From: JBCCCJ01 sp039029315
GTDB taxonomy: Bacteria; Bacteroidota; Bacteroidia; J057
Length of the DNA: 62,441 nt
Direction: 5' to 3'
Assembly (NCBI GenBank): GCA_039029315.1
Contig: JBCCGK010000075.1
Span: 1 to 62,441 of the forward strand
Shown here: positions 52,447 to 62,404 of the stretch, piece after piece
Layout: every line of letters starts with the position of its first letter
How positions within the stretch are numbered: position 1 is the stretch's first letter
Translations under genes and position numbers: made by a program
The notes under the pieces: generated by a model
What the model saw: the letters and a program-made list of their open reading frames with translations, nothing else
Database searches by the model: none
What the model was told of the DNA's origin: nothing

Positions 52447-53466
52447 ATGAAAGCAATTTATCTTGTTCGAACCGGCGATGCTGCTCAGGCATTTGAGCAA
52501 CGGGAAGTCCCAACTCCCAAGCCGGGACTTGGGGAAGTACTTATCAAAGTCGAGGCCTTCGGCTTGAACTTCGCGGATGTGATGGCCAGACTGGGACTGT
52601 ATCCTGATGCTCCTCCTCTGCCCGCTGTGATCGGCTATGATATCGTCGGAAGAATTGAGGAAGTCGGGGAGGGGGTGAATCCCGATCGAATTGGAGAAAG
52701 AATCACGGCTCTCTGTCGCTTTGGTGGTTATGCAGAATATGCCCTTACTCCGGCAATAGGAGCTATTCCCATCGGCAATGACATGGATTCAGGAACTGGC
52801 CTGTCTTTGGCTGTTCAGGGCGCAACAGCCATTTATATGGCAGAAGAAATGGTCCGATTGCATGAGGGAGAACATGTGTTGATTCATGCAGCGGCTGGAG
52901 GTGTGGGAAGTTTGTTGGTCCAGTTTGCTCGCCATAAGGGCTGTGTGATTTATGGAACGGCTGGCTCGCAGAGGAAACTGGATTTCCTGCGGGATTTAGG
53001 CGTGGACCATCCAATTAATTATCGAGAGAAGGAGTTCGCTACAGAGATTCGTTCCATCAGAGGTGAGGACGGCCTGGATATTGTTTTCGATCCCATTGGG
53101 GGCAAAAGCCTGAAACAAGGATTCAAGCTTCTCAGAGCGGGGGGACGTATTGTTGCCTTTGGCGGGTCATCCATGACACAGGCAAAAAACATTTTCTCAA
53201 AAATTCGCATTGGTCTCAGCTTTGGGATTTATCATCCTGTGGCCTTTCTCAGCAATTCCCGTTCGATGCTTGGGGTCAATATGCTGCGAATATCCGATCA
53301 ACGGCCTGAGTTGAGTGCCAGAGCACTGCGTAGAACCGTCGAATTGGCCAAAGAAGGAATCCTCCAGCCGCTAGTCGGGGGCCGGTATCCTGCATCTCAG
53401 ATTGGCGATGCTCATGCCTTCCTGGAATCTCGACAATCAATGGGCAAGGTCATTGTTGAGTGGTAA
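52447..53466 (+). CDS. Zinc-type alcohol dehydrogenase-like, VAT-1/quinone oxidoreductase family
   Basis: 339 aa in the medium-chain dehydrogenase family. The N-terminal GroES-like part has GLNFADVMARLGLYPDAP, and the Rossmann motif is HAAAGGVGSLLVQ (~155). No catalytic-zinc cysteine-rich loop is present, so it belongs to the zinc-free quinone reductase/VAT-1 group that reduces enones or quinones with NADPH. The C-terminus reads QSMGKVIVEW. It is monocistronic. Physiological substrate is unknown. Confidence 0.87.
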   Translation: MKAIYLVRTGDAAQAFEQREVPTPKPGLGEVLIKVEAFGLNFADVMARLGLYPDAPPLPAVIGYDIVGRIEEVGEGVNPDRIGERITALCRFGGYAEYALTPAIGAIPIGNDMDSGTGLSLAVQGATAIYMAEEMVRLHEGEHVLIHAAAGGVGSLLVQFARHKGCVIYGTAGSQRKLDFLRDLGVDHPINYREKEFATEIRSIRGEDGLDIVFDPIGGKSLKQGFKLLRAGGRIVAFGGSSMTQAKNIFSKIRIGLSFGIYHPVAFLSNSRSMLGVNMLRISDQRPELSARALRRTVELAKEGILQPLVGGRYPASQIGDAHAFLESRQSMGKVIVEW

Positions 53467-53712
53467 GCAACCATCGGTCAGCTATGTGTTATGTATGATG
53501 GGGTACGCTGTTTCTGTCTAAGGGCAACTTCATTCCCGCCTCCTATAGGATAGAATAAAGAGGAATTTTCCTATTCCAGGAGCAGATATAGATTCCAGCC
53601 TTTCTCCCAAGGATAGACAAACAGGAGAGTCTGCCGATCATCTATACGGCTAATCATTTCCAAGAACAACACGACATAAGCCTCACTACCTTAATACCCA
53701 ATACCCAACCAC
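53467..53712. other. Intergenic region with repeat fragment
   Basis: A 246-bp gap between convergent genes. It contains GTCTGCCGATCATCT (53629-53643), a copy of one arm of the inverted repeat at 21886-21990, but no paired arm or gene. Confidence 0.5.
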
Positions 53713-54714
53713 CTAATCCCTACTCTCCTTTTTCTCCTCTTTGGGTTTTACCTCTATCGTCGCAACTACCTGCCCGTGATCTGAGCGCCAGATCCGCATC
53801 TTCTCATTGGTAAGGGTGTTGTCGATCAAGTGGTCATTATAGTTTGCGACGTAAATGACTTTGCCGACATGGCGAGGATTTTCTCTGACAAGCTCTTCAC
53901 TAACCATGATGTGGTCAAGTGCCTCGTGATGACCATTATGGATGTGTGTGTAGTACATGTCATGATAACTTTGGCGTGCCTGAATGTCCCTGGCTTGATA
54001 CAGCAATACATCCCAAATTTTGCGTTTGACATCAGTTGGAAATCGTCTGTGAGGAGGTTCACCAGATACCATGCGGGAAGTGACAGCCAATCCTGAATCA
54101 TTTACATCTCCCATGAGAATCAAGGGACACGCCCGATTTTGAAGTTTTTCCATTAACAATTCTCGGAGTGCAGCAGCTTCAACAGCTCTTTTGACCAGGG
54201 CTCTGGCCTGACCTCTGGCTAGATCTACCGGATTTTCGCGACTTTCTGTTTCATTGAACAGTGGACGCTTGGATTTGAGATGGACCACCACACAGGTAAT
54301 GGTCAGATGTTTCCGCACTTGAACATCTGCAAACAAAACCGGCCGTGAAAATTTTGCGATAGGAATCTCTGCCCCTTCAATATCCAGGGTTTGAGGAAAA
54401 TCTTCCACTACTGTATGAGAAAGGATAGGGAATTTACTTGCCAGGGCCACGCGTGGCAACTTCCCATCTGCGGCCGCCACCACAGTGTGGTAGTTTTTCA
54501 TTTTCTCTGTCTCTTCCAATAAATCCTCCAAGGCTTCTGGATGAAAAACTTCCTGAAATCCCACCAACTCTGCTTTCATGTGATTGAGTTGATTGGCTGT
54601 CCAGCGAAGCTTTTTTTGATAATTTTCAGGAGAATAAACCCGGCTTCCATAATATTTTTTTTTCGGGGAAACGAGGTTAAAGAGATTGAAGGTTCCGACT
54701 TTGAAGGTATCCAT
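53713..54714 (-). CDS. Endonuclease/exonuclease/phosphatase family protein
   Basis: 333 aa with the EEP catalytic motifs in order: GTFNLFN (N-terminal Asn), GFQEV (metal Glu), GDVNDS (Asp/Asn pair), LDHIMVS and the terminal SDHGQVVA (catalytic Asp-His). The family cleaves phosphodiesters in nucleic acids or lipids. No signal peptide, so cytoplasmic. The C-terminus is a charged KPKEEKKES tail. Nothing in the neighbourhood narrows the substrate; the MITE lies 53 bp upstream of the start and could affect its promoter. Confidence 0.85.
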   Translation of the reverse strand: MDTFKVGTFNLFNLVSPKKKYYGSRVYSPENYQKKLRWTANQLNHMKAELVGFQEVFHPEALEDLLEETEKMKNYHTVVAAADGKLPRVALASKFPILSHTVVEDFPQTLDIEGAEIPIAKFSRPVLFADVQVRKHLTITCVVVHLKSKRPLFNETESRENPVDLARGQARALVKRAVEAAALRELLMEKLQNRACPLILMGDVNDSGLAVTSRMVSGEPPHRRFPTDVKRKIWDVLLYQARDIQARQSYHDMYYTHIHNGHHEALDHIMVSEELVRENPRHVGKVIYVANYNDHLIDNTLTNEKMRIWRSDHGQVVATIEVKPKEEKKESRD

Positions 54715-54756
54715 AGGAGCAAGTTACCAATTTCGTGGAATTCAAACAGGAAATCA

Positions 54757-54907
54757 CAAATGAACTGGGTGTACGTCAGATTTCCCAATCAAAGAGATTG
54801 CCTTGTTTCAAAACCTCTTCCGCACTGCCCCGTTTCTCCTCAAAAAGAGAAACGACCCCACATGCTAGGAAACAAATGGGACATTTGACGTACACCCCAA
54901 ATGAACT
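54757..54907. mobile_element. MITE with target-site duplication
   Basis: A 131-bp element (54767-54897) is bounded by terminal inverted repeats GGGTGTACGTCA / TGACGTACACCC, extending to 19 of 21 matched bases. It is flanked by an exact 10-bp direct repeat CAAATGAACT (54757-54766 and 54898-54907), the expected target-site duplication. It has no ORF and so would need a transposase from a related IS elsewhere. It sits just upstream of the EEP gene. Confidence 0.85.
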
Positions 54908-54940
54908 GGAATCAGGAGATTCTGCGAAAAGACGCAAATA

Positions 54941-54968
54941 AAAAGGCCGCCTCTGAATGAGGCAGCCT
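54941..54968 (-). terminator. Terminator of the SusCD operon
   Basis: A 10-bp stem with one mismatch (AGGCCGCCTC / GAGGCAGCCT, loop TGAAT) reads on the minus strand into TTTT. It lies 36 bp after the stop of the SusE-like gene. T-rich flanks on both sides make it possibly bidirectional. Confidence 0.7.
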
Positions 54969-55003
54969 CTTTTGTTCGATTCAGCTAAACTAGCTGAGCT
55001 GTT

Positions 55004-55975
55004 TTATTGCTTGGTGAATTTCAGGATAACAGGCTTGGGATCTACTCCACAACCACCGTCATGCGCGAATTCGACCATATTCAAGGTAAAGCTAGAATCA
55101 TCATCCAGATTGAATGCAGAATCTCCATCTTGAGCAAATGTGATAGATCCATCGCCACAACCAGCACCAGCTGATGTAGTATTGATGAAAATAAACTCAC
55201 AAGCGAAGTCAATTCTGAAAGGATCTCCAGCGAATCCACCAAAGTTTGGAAGATAATCTGGAACACCAAAGTCTCTATTGGTAGTTGATCCAGCCACTGT
55301 AGTAAGCTCTACAATGAATCCACCTTCAGGCTGAGGGCCCCATGGCTCACCGAATCCTCCTGAAACATCATTCACATACTCCATTGTATAAGAGCCTGAA
55401 AATTCAGAATCATCCAATGGGCAGGTGATTTTGGCATCAAAATCAAAGTATCCACCAAAAGCGGCTCCATTCACAGCAGGAGAAGAAAGAGCTCCTGTGT
55501 GCTTGGCTCCTGATTTGGTTGTCAGGACAGACTCAAATTCAAAGATGTCACCTGATTTCAGGTTATCAATGTTCAGACCAAAGTGGTTGATGATATCTGT
55601 CGCAGGAATGCTGATTGATAATCCAACAAATCCATTGCCATTGGTAGCAAAATCACCAGCAGAGAATGACTTATACAATGATTGATCCTTGCTGTCATCT
55701 CCGTTGCCAGAATTGTTGTCATCAAAGGAGGCAAACAACTCAAAAGTGGTTACAGTTGCTCCTTGCTCCAGGTCTACAAACTCTACTTCATATTCGTAAG
55801 AAGAGCTTCCAATATTGGCCAGATCATACTCACCAGCGGTAAGTTTCACAAGTCGGACATAAGCACCCTTACCCGCATCTTCGAAAGTAATGATAGGCTT
55901 GAGATCAGGATTGGCACATGAGCTAATCAATAGCATCCCGATGATTCCAACGTAAATTAAAATTTTATTAAACAT
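55004..55975 (-). CDS. SusE/SusF-like surface lipoprotein
   Basis: About 323 aa from the ATG at 55975 (MFNKILIYVGIIG); an ATG 12 bp upstream is also possible. The signal peptide ends in a lipobox (LLISSC, Cys ~20). Two or three beta-rich domains follow, with many Gly/Asp/Ser loops and a C-terminal DxDSAFNLDDDSSFTL-like stretch. Position as the third gene after SusC and SusD and its lipoprotein nature suggest a surface glycan-binding or accessory protein, though sequence identity to SusE is not evident. Four cysteines may form two disulfides. Confidence 0.75.
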   Translation of the reverse strand: MFNKILIYVGIIGMLLISSCANPDLKPIITFEDAGKGAYVRLVKLTAGEYDLANIGSSSYEYEVEFVDLEQGATVTTFELFASFDDNNSGNGDDSKDQSLYKSFSAGDFATNGNGFVGLSISIPATDIINHFGLNIDNLKSGDIFEFESVLTTKSGAKHTGALSSPAVNGAAFGGYFDFDAKITCPLDDSEFSGSYTMEYVNDVSGGFGEPWGPQPEGGFIVELTTVAGSTTNRDFGVPDYLPNFGGFAGDPFRIDFACEFIFINTTSAGAGCGDGSITFAQDGDSAFNLDDDSSFTLNMVEFAHDGGCGVDPKPVILKFTKQ

Positions 55976-56011
55976 AGTTGTTGTCATTTTTTCAATGAAT
56001 ACACATCGAGA

Positions 56012-57700
56012 TTAATTGATTTCATCAGGATTGGTGTCCCAGAAAACTTTGTCTTTATGCGTTTTCTGTGTAGCCTGAGAATTCAAGGTTACAAATACGA
56101 GAGGATAGACAAAAGTTCGTGGGAAGTCTCCACTAGATGGTTCGAGAGAAGGCTGCAAGTTAGAAGGCTTGCTGGTTCTACGATAGGCATTTAAGATTTC
56201 CATGCCATTGCCCCATAGTGCTACCTGATACTGCTTGATAATGATGTTGAGCTTCTCGTCAGCATCGGCTGCATCAAATTGTGCCAGGATGGCATCTCTA
56301 TAAACCATTGCATCAACATCAATAGAATCGAGGAAGGCTGCCTGAAGCGTAACGTCATTTCCTTCTACGTCAGTACCAACAACTTTTGCAGTGTTGATTT
56401 TGCTTGACCATCCGAATACTTTGTCCATAGATTTGGTCATCCCGTTTTCAAGATGATCTCTGGCATCACCAGTTCCTCCAAAGAGAGCGGCTTCAGCCAA
56501 CATGAAATCTACCCAGGAAGAAAGCATGATAGGTGTGATCCCTTCACCAAGGGCACCATCTGTTCCAGCATTTTGAGTGAATTCAAATTGATTGTCATCA
56601 AAGTTTCCACCACCTGGATACAATCCATATACAGTTCGGATTGGTCCGTCTGGTGGGATACCAGAACCGTTACCATGGTCTCGGCCATAGAATCCTTCTT
56701 CCAGAACACAGTAAGGCATCTCTTCTGAATAGTGATCAGGCTTGGCAGACTGATCAGGGAAGTCAGAGAAGATGCAAGAATAGACATTCACATCCTGCTC
56801 AAACGCATTGGATGTCTGACGGTAGAAGTAGAACCGCATACGAGGATCTTTCAGCCCATCAGCATGTCCTTTTTGCATGGCCCACATGAAATAGTTGGAC
56901 ATGTAGGTTCCATCATTGGTCTCATAAGAGTTGTTGTAGAACGGATGGCGAGAATTAGGATTGTCTCGCTGATTGCTGTACTTAAACTCAAAATCGCCAC
57001 CTTCATCTGTGATGTAGTTACCAGCGGCTACAATTTCACCAATTTTGCCAATAGCTTGTCCATCTACCAGACGTGTAGTCATGTACATTCTGATTTTGAG
57101 TGTATTAGCCAGTGCAATCCACTTGTTGACATCTCCGTCGTAGAAGTTGTCTTCAGCTGGAAGAGCAGCGTCATTACCCAAATCAGAAATAGCTTCGTCC
57201 AACAGACCTTCAGCTACAGTGTAGATAGAAGCACCATCATCAATCTTAGGACTGATGATGTCAGTTCCCTGCAATGCTTCTGTATAAGGAACATTGGCAA
57301 ATAAGTCAACCATGGTCATGAGGACATACGCCTTCATAATTTTGGTTGTTCCAGAGTGAACAAACAGCCCACGTTCACCAGCCTGCGTTAACAATGCTTC
57401 TGCATCTGGCAGGAAGGCAGAGTAAGCAGTATTCCAGATTCCGTTAAATCCGGTAGGGGTATACCTGTTGTTATAGGTAAAGGCTCCCATGTTGACCATT
57501 CTGGTTGCATCAGCACCCAGACGGAATGTTGCATTAACAAAGTTGTTAAAGGTCAACTGGAGATTGTTATAAAGAAAGTTGATCTCCGCTTTCTCAGGGG
57601 CTACCCTGTTGGGGTTGTCCTGCAGTTCAAGATTGAACATTTCGCAGGAGCTGAACCCAAGCATGAGAACAACAACAGTTATTCTAAAAAGAAATTTCAT
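56012..57700 (-). CDS. SusD/RagB-like nutrient-binding lipoprotein
   Basis: About 562 aa from the ATG at 57700 (MKFLFRITVVVLMLGFSSC), with lipobox Cys ~19. The sequence fits the SusD-like_2 type: helical TPR-like core (LFANVPYTEALQG, VNKWIALANTLKIRMYM) and a C-terminal QYQVALWGNGMEILNAYRRT segment. It forms the lid of the SusC transporter at the cell surface and captures a polysaccharide or peptide. Gene order SusC-SusD-lipoprotein with short gaps supports an operon. No glycoside hydrolase lies in this window, so substrate is unknown. Confidence 0.9.
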   Translation of the reverse strand: MKFLFRITVVVLMLGFSSCEMFNLELQDNPNRVAPEKAEINFLYNNLQLTFNNFVNATFRLGADATRMVNMGAFTYNNRYTPTGFNGIWNTAYSAFLPDAEALLTQAGERGLFVHSGTTKIMKAYVLMTMVDLFANVPYTEALQGTDIISPKIDDGASIYTVAEGLLDEAISDLGNDAALPAEDNFYDGDVNKWIALANTLKIRMYMTTRLVDGQAIGKIGEIVAAGNYITDEGGDFEFKYSNQRDNPNSRHPFYNNSYETNDGTYMSNYFMWAMQKGHADGLKDPRMRFYFYRQTSNAFEQDVNVYSCIFSDFPDQSAKPDHYSEEMPYCVLEEGFYGRDHGNGSGIPPDGPIRTVYGLYPGGGNFDDNQFEFTQNAGTDGALGEGITPIMLSSWVDFMLAEAALFGGTGDARDHLENGMTKSMDKVFGWSSKINTAKVVGTDVEGNDVTLQAAFLDSIDVDAMVYRDAILAQFDAADADEKLNIIIKQYQVALWGNGMEILNAYRRTSKPSNLQPSLEPSSGDFPRTFVYPLVFVTLNSQATQKTHKDKVFWDTNPDEIN

Positions 57701-57721
57701 GATAATCGAATTAGAGAACAA

Positions 57722-60700
57722 TTAGAATGTCAACCTCAGAGTAGCTCCATATTTCTTGGCAGTTGGTCCAGTCAAGAGTTCGAAACCACGACCGTTTCCA
57801 ACACCAAGGCTCAATACCTCTGGGTCAAAGTTTACACCAAATGGGAAGTTGTAAGCTTTGTACCACATGTTTTCTCCAGAAACAATCAAAGAGATTGCAC
57901 CAAATGGAGTTTTTTCAATCAAACCAGCAGGAAGATCATAAGACAGAGATACTTCACGAAGTCGAAGAGTAGTTCCGTCAAAGATTTTACCTTCATCAGC
58001 CCAGAAATAAGAACGGAAGAAGAAGTCTCCCATATATCCCTGATAGTCATTGACACTCCCATCGCTGGCCTTAACACCAGGAAGGATTACTGGAATGAAT
58101 CGGTCAACATCTGTATCAATGGTGTTTCCTCTAGCAAAGAGAGTTGCAGTGGTGTTGGAGTAGATATCTCCACCGTCGATATACGTGAATTGGAAGTTCA
58201 AGCCAATTCCTTTGTAGGTGAATGAGTTGATCCAGTTTGCCTGATAGTTGGGGTTTGGATTTCCAATTGGGGCAATGTCCTGTGCGTCGATGTAGTTTCC
58301 ATCGGCACCAACAAGCAGATCACCATTCTCATTTTTCTCATAAGGAGTACCTTGGATGATTCCATAAGGCTCACCGGGAACGGCAAAGTTACCAAGGTTA
58401 GAGTATCCAGCGATAACAACCTGATCTACACCATCAGCAATAGAGTTGACAATGTTGATGTTCTTGGTAAAGTTCCAATCCATGCTCCATGTGAAGGCAC
58501 CCTGAATAGGAATAAGGTTCAAGCCAAATTCGATTCCTCTGTTTGACAGAGAAGCAGCGTTGACTGTGGTGTTGGTGTAACCAGTAGATGGGTCCAACTG
58601 CAAGTCAATGATGATGTCATCTGACTGCTTGTCATAGAGAGAGAGGTCGATACCGATTCTGTTTTGGAGCAATTTAGCTTCCAAACCGAGTTCAATCTCA
58701 GTATGTGTCTCTGGACGGAGGTTGGGGTTCCCCAGTCTGTTATCCACAGTATTGGTGTTCAATACAGCACCACCTCTTGATACGAATACATTGGTATTGG
58801 CATTCAGGAAGCTTCTTGTTTGATAAGGATTAGGATATCCCGCAGATGTTCCATATCCGAATCGAACTTTCAAGTAGTTCAGGATGGTGTTGTTCTTCAG
58901 GCCTTGAATGGCTTCAGTCGGGATGAAAGAAATACTGGCAGAAGGATAGAAGACAGAACGGTTGGCTTGCTCAAGTGTAGAAGTCCAGTCATTACGTGCC
59001 TGGATGTTCAAGTAAGCAAATCCTCCGTATCCAACAGTAGAAGTCAAGTAAGCACCAACGGTGTTCTCCTCTGTTCGGAATGATCCTGACTGGTGGTTGA
59101 TGAAGTTGTCATGTGTAAACAGATCAAAGATGAACTGGTTGTTACTGGCAGTCCAGTCTCCATCTCTGGTTTCTCTTCGCAGGTTCAAGCCAGCGATACC
59201 ATCGATAGACAGTTTTTCATTGATTTCAAAGTTATAAAGGAAGTTCATCACCTGGTCAGTGATTTTGTTCAGACGACCAGAAGTGTACATGGCTCCATCA
59301 GGTACCTGAGATCCACCTTTGTTGATGGTTCTTTGCTGAACCTGGTTGTACTGGTCAATACCGATTCGGTAGTTGGCAGTCAACCAATCAGTGAGGTCAT
59401 AGCTCAAGTTGATGTTACCGTAGAAACGAGACAGTTGCTCGTTATCATTGGCATTGGCAAGTGTCCATCGTGGATTCTGGATCGCAGCACCACGACGATA
59501 GTATACCATAGATCCATCCACTGGGCTTTGGAAAGGAAGATTCATCAAGTCAATACTTCTAGGCGTATACATGATGTTTCCAAATACAGAAGCGCCAGAT
59601 GGGTTAGATCCAAAACCAACCGCTGCTGGAGGAGCATTTCTGTCAGAATCAACATAGTTGAAGCTGGATCGGATGGTCAGGCCATTGTCCAGTTTGGTTT
59701 TTCCACCAAGACCGAAGTTGTGCTTAGTGAAGTTGTTTCCAGGGGTAAAGCCTTCGTCAGACAGGTAACTGTAGTTTGCACTTACAGCACTGCTGTTTCC
59801 GAGGTTCTTGTCAAAGTTTACTGAAGTGTTGCTGACAACTCCTTTTTGGAAGAAGTTTTCTACACTTGGATAAGGTTTGTAGTCATAACGAACACCTCTG
59901 AACTCAGGAAAATCGTCATGAAACTGTGCCTGATCATAAGGGTGCTGAACCTGACCATTTTCGTCAATACCGTTACTTCCTCTTACATCAAATCCAGGTC
60001 CCCAGTTTGAGAAGAACCAACCAAAGTTTCCAGAGAATCCATTTCCATAGGAATCCTGGTAGCTAGGAAGGTTAGAAATCTCAGTGTAAGACAGAGACTG
60101 TGTGAAGCTGATTTCGGACTTTTTGCTAGAGTTTTCACCAGCATTTCCGTTTTTGGTGGTAATCAGGATTACCCCGTTTCGTCCAGCTTCCCCATAGAGT
60201 ACAGTTGCACTCAAGCCTTTCAGGATACTCACTTCAGCAACATTGTTTGGATCAAGGTCCAAGAAACGGCTGGAAGCAGTAGCACCACCTTGAACGAAGT
60301 TTCGGTCAGAGTTGGCATCGGTATTGAAAGGAACACCATCAATTACGAACAAGGGTTGGTTGGTACCATTAATAGAAGAGTACCCACGGATAATGATGTT
60401 GGTACCACTACCAGCGATCCCACTGGTTTGGGTAATATCCACACCAGGAGCTTTCCCACGCATGATACGTGCGATATCCGCCTCCGTTCTGTTCGCAATG
60501 CTTGCAGAAGAGATTGTTGATACACCGTAACCTAGGGCTTTCTTTTCTTTCTTAATCCCCAGACCAGTTACTACAACTTCTTCCAAAGTCAGGTCAGAAT
60601 TCAACTTAACAGAAAGATTGCTGCCATCACCGATAGCAACATCCTGAGAAGCAAATCCAACATAACTAATAACCAACATGTTGTTGGTCTCAGGTACAGA

Positions 60701-60880
60701 GAGTGAGAAATTACCATTGTTGTCGGTAAGTGTACCAGTTGTTGTTCCCTTTACAAGAACACTGGCGCCGATCAATGGTTCTTCCGCATCGTTTGTAACC
60801 CTTCCATTTACAGTTCTTTGTGCCAGTGCCGTGGCGCCGACTACAAAGACCATTACCATAAATAGTAACAGTTTTTTCAT
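57722..60880 (-). CDS. SusC/RagA-type TonB-dependent outer-membrane transporter
   Basis: 1052 aa. Signal peptide (~1-20), a carboxypeptidase-regulatory-like domain (~24-105; NGRVTNDAEEPLIGAS, then GTLTDNNGNFSLSVP), a plug domain (~115-230; VVVTGLGIKKEKKALGYG, then PGVDITQTSG and LFVIDGVPF) and the 22-strand barrel to the final Phe (YGATLRLTF). It imports polymers with TonB energy and SusD. The SusD gene follows 21 bp later. A promoter lies about 40 bp upstream. Confidence 0.93.
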   Translation of the reverse strand: MKKLLLFMVMVFVVGATALAQRTVNGRVTNDAEEPLIGASVLVKGTTTGTLTDNNGNFSLSVPETNNMLVISYVGFASQDVAIGDGSNLSVKLNSDLTLEEVVVTGLGIKKEKKALGYGVSTISSASIANRTEADIARIMRGKAPGVDITQTSGIAGSGTNIIIRGYSSINGTNQPLFVIDGVPFNTDANSDRNFVQGGATASSRFLDLDPNNVAEVSILKGLSATVLYGEAGRNGVILITTKNGNAGENSSKKSEISFTQSLSYTEISNLPSYQDSYGNGFSGNFGWFFSNWGPGFDVRGSNGIDENGQVQHPYDQAQFHDDFPEFRGVRYDYKPYPSVENFFQKGVVSNTSVNFDKNLGNSSAVSANYSYLSDEGFTPGNNFTKHNFGLGGKTKLDNGLTIRSSFNYVDSDRNAPPAAVGFGSNPSGASVFGNIMYTPRSIDLMNLPFQSPVDGSMVYYRRGAAIQNPRWTLANANDNEQLSRFYGNINLSYDLTDWLTANYRIGIDQYNQVQQRTINKGGSQVPDGAMYTSGRLNKITDQVMNFLYNFEINEKLSIDGIAGLNLRRETRDGDWTASNNQFIFDLFTHDNFINHQSGSFRTEENTVGAYLTSTVGYGGFAYLNIQARNDWTSTLEQANRSVFYPSASISFIPTEAIQGLKNNTILNYLKVRFGYGTSAGYPNPYQTRSFLNANTNVFVSRGGAVLNTNTVDNRLGNPNLRPETHTEIELGLEAKLLQNRIGIDLSLYDKQSDDIIIDLQLDPSTGYTNTTVNAASLSNRGIEFGLNLIPIQGAFTWSMDWNFTKNINIVNSIADGVDQVVIAGYSNLGNFAVPGEPYGIIQGTPYEKNENGDLLVGADGNYIDAQDIAPIGNPNPNYQANWINSFTYKGIGLNFQFTYIDGGDIYSNTTATLFARGNTIDTDVDRFIPVILPGVKASDGSVNDYQGYMGDFFFRSYFWADEGKIFDGTTLRLREVSLSYDLPAGLIEKTPFGAISLIVSGENMWYKAYNFPFGVNFDPEVLSLGVGNGRGFELLTGPTAKKYGATLRLTF

Positions 60881-60921
60881 AGTAGAGAAATTTAATTAAC
60901 AAACACCGTGAAATAATTCAA

Positions 60922-60929
60922 CAAATATA
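60922..60929 (-). promoter_or_regulatory. -7 element of SusCD operon promoter
   Basis: TATATTTG on the minus strand fits TAnnTTTG and lies 41 bp before the SusC start codon. The -33 element is not clear. The remaining upstream gap to 61327 is AT-rich with no gene. Confidence 0.55.
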
Positions 60930-61327
60930 GGACTATCTCAGAACCTTTTAGACATTTTTAGGTGAAAAAAACAATTTTTGATCGCAAGCTTTTGTGAAAA
61001 AACACAAAATAGAAGCTCATATGGCTTGTTTTTGCGAAATTTTTATTTTTTCCAAGTAATCGATAAAGAATCTTCTATCATGTTTGATTTTGCCGAAAAA
61101 TGAAAAAAAATTGGCCAAGTCCCCAATTTTAATTGGTGAAAATCCAATGATTCATTCAAAAATACAGAAAACAAACAGTGAAGACGAGGACGAGTTGTAA
61201 CCTTAACCAATTGGTTTCGTAAATAGAAAGTTAGTTTCCTCATATATAAAGCCTACAGTTTCCCTCCATAACGTAGAGTATTACAAAAGGTGGCTTTGCG
61301 AAAATATTTTTTTTTAACCTACCCCTA

Positions 61328-62062
61328 ATGAAGAAGTTATTTAGCTACCTGTTTACTCCTATCTTTCTTCCCGTATTTGGATTGTTATTGGTGGTCTTTG
61401 ATCCCGTCCAGCGACTGATGTATTGGGTTGGAGACCAGAAATGGCAGCAAAAAGTGGTTGTGTTTCTGAATCTTCTCCTGACCCGGAGTCTTCTGTTGAT
61501 GGGAATTCATTGCAAATTCAGAAATGAACAGAGTTTGCCAACAGATCGTCCCCTGATCATCGTGTCGAATCATCAAAGCATGTTCGACATTCCTCCCTTT
61601 TTTTGGTACTTACGCAAACACTCGGTGAAGTTTGTCTCCAAGATAGAACTGGCCAAAGGCATTCCCAGTATTTCCTTCAATCTGCGAAAAGGAGGCAATG
61701 CCATCATCGATCGAAAAGATCCTGATCAGGCGATCCCAGCTTTGACTCAATTTGCGAGGTATATAGAGAAAAACCGCTTTTCAGCTTGTATTTTTCCTGA
61801 AGGGACGCGGAGTCGGACAGGCCATCCGAAAACTTTCTCTCTCAAAGGGCTGGCTACATTGCTGGAACATGCCCCCAATGCTCTCGTTGTGCCAGTAAGT
61901 ATCAACAATTGCTGGAAAATTATGCGACATGGTTGGTTTCCGCTATCCTTTGGGGAAAAGCCAACATGGAGGGTACATAGCCCGATAGAACCAGCAGGAA
62001 AGACTGCTGTGGATGTCTTGCGGGAAGTCGAACAGGTAATCGTAGCCGGGATACAGATATAA
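61328..62062 (+). CDS. plsC: 1-acyl-sn-glycerol-3-phosphate acyltransferase (PlsC-like)
   Basis: 244 aa with a hydrophobic N-terminal helix (~5-25). The catalytic NHQSMFD (HX4D, ~residue 81) and FPEGTRS (~156) motifs are clear, and FSLKGLATLL and VPVSINN follow as in the family. It transfers an acyl chain to lysophosphatidate in phospholipid synthesis at the inner membrane. It is the last gene before the right-end repeats and is divergent from SusC. Confidence 0.9.
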   Translation: MKKLFSYLFTPIFLPVFGLLLVVFDPVQRLMYWVGDQKWQQKVVVFLNLLLTRSLLLMGIHCKFRNEQSLPTDRPLIIVSNHQSMFDIPPFFWYLRKHSVKFVSKIELAKGIPSISFNLRKGGNAIIDRKDPDQAIPALTQFARYIEKNRFSACIFPEGTRSRTGHPKTFSLKGLATLLEHAPNALVVPVSINNCWKIMRHGWFPLSFGEKPTWRVHSPIEPAGKTAVDVLREVEQVIVAGIQI

Positions 62063-62079
62063 ATCGGGTCCCAATTCTT

Positions 62080-62240
62080 AGTTTGACTTTGTCCATTTTT
62101 TACAGGAGAAAAATCCTCCCATATGCTCTGGAAACCGTCTTTTCGAATGAATGAACTTCGCTGTTTTTAGGTGATGTTGATTCATTCTCATTGAAAATTT
62201 ATTCACAACTGTACACTTTTTATTTTCCTTTGTTTTTAGA
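62080..62240 (-). repeat. Inverted copy of the left-end repeat
   Basis: Reverse complement of 2-162, about 95% identical. Described at the left copy. Confidence 0.8.
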
Positions 62241-62246
62241 TTCTTT

Positions 62247-62404
62247 GCAACTTTTTGGCGGCAAAAAGTGAATGCGCTCAACTTCTTGGGGTAAATCAAG
62301 AAATGCTTCTCTCGAACAGTTCATGTCCGTATACATTAAGCCTTTTGGTTTGGGTTAAGCTGTTCGGTTCCCCCAACTTTTTGAGCGCATTCGCAAAAAG
62401 TTGC
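62247..62404. repeat. Imperfect long inverted repeat at window end
   Basis: Arms 62247-62291 and 62371-62404 share GCAACTTTTTG, GAATGCGCTCAA and TTGGGG in complementary order; the left arm has an extra ~13 bases forming its own small hairpin (CTTTTTGGCGGCAAAAAG). Between them is a further short hairpin (TTCTTG...CAAGAA). It looks like a structured intergenic repeat. The window ends in a 14-bp perfect palindrome CTGGTGCGCACCAG (62428-62441). Confidence 0.6.

Noticed and set aside
61043..61243. 66-aa minus-strand ORF upstream of SusC
   Set aside because: AT-rich intergenic sequence, no domain and no hydrophobic or charged pattern of a real protein.
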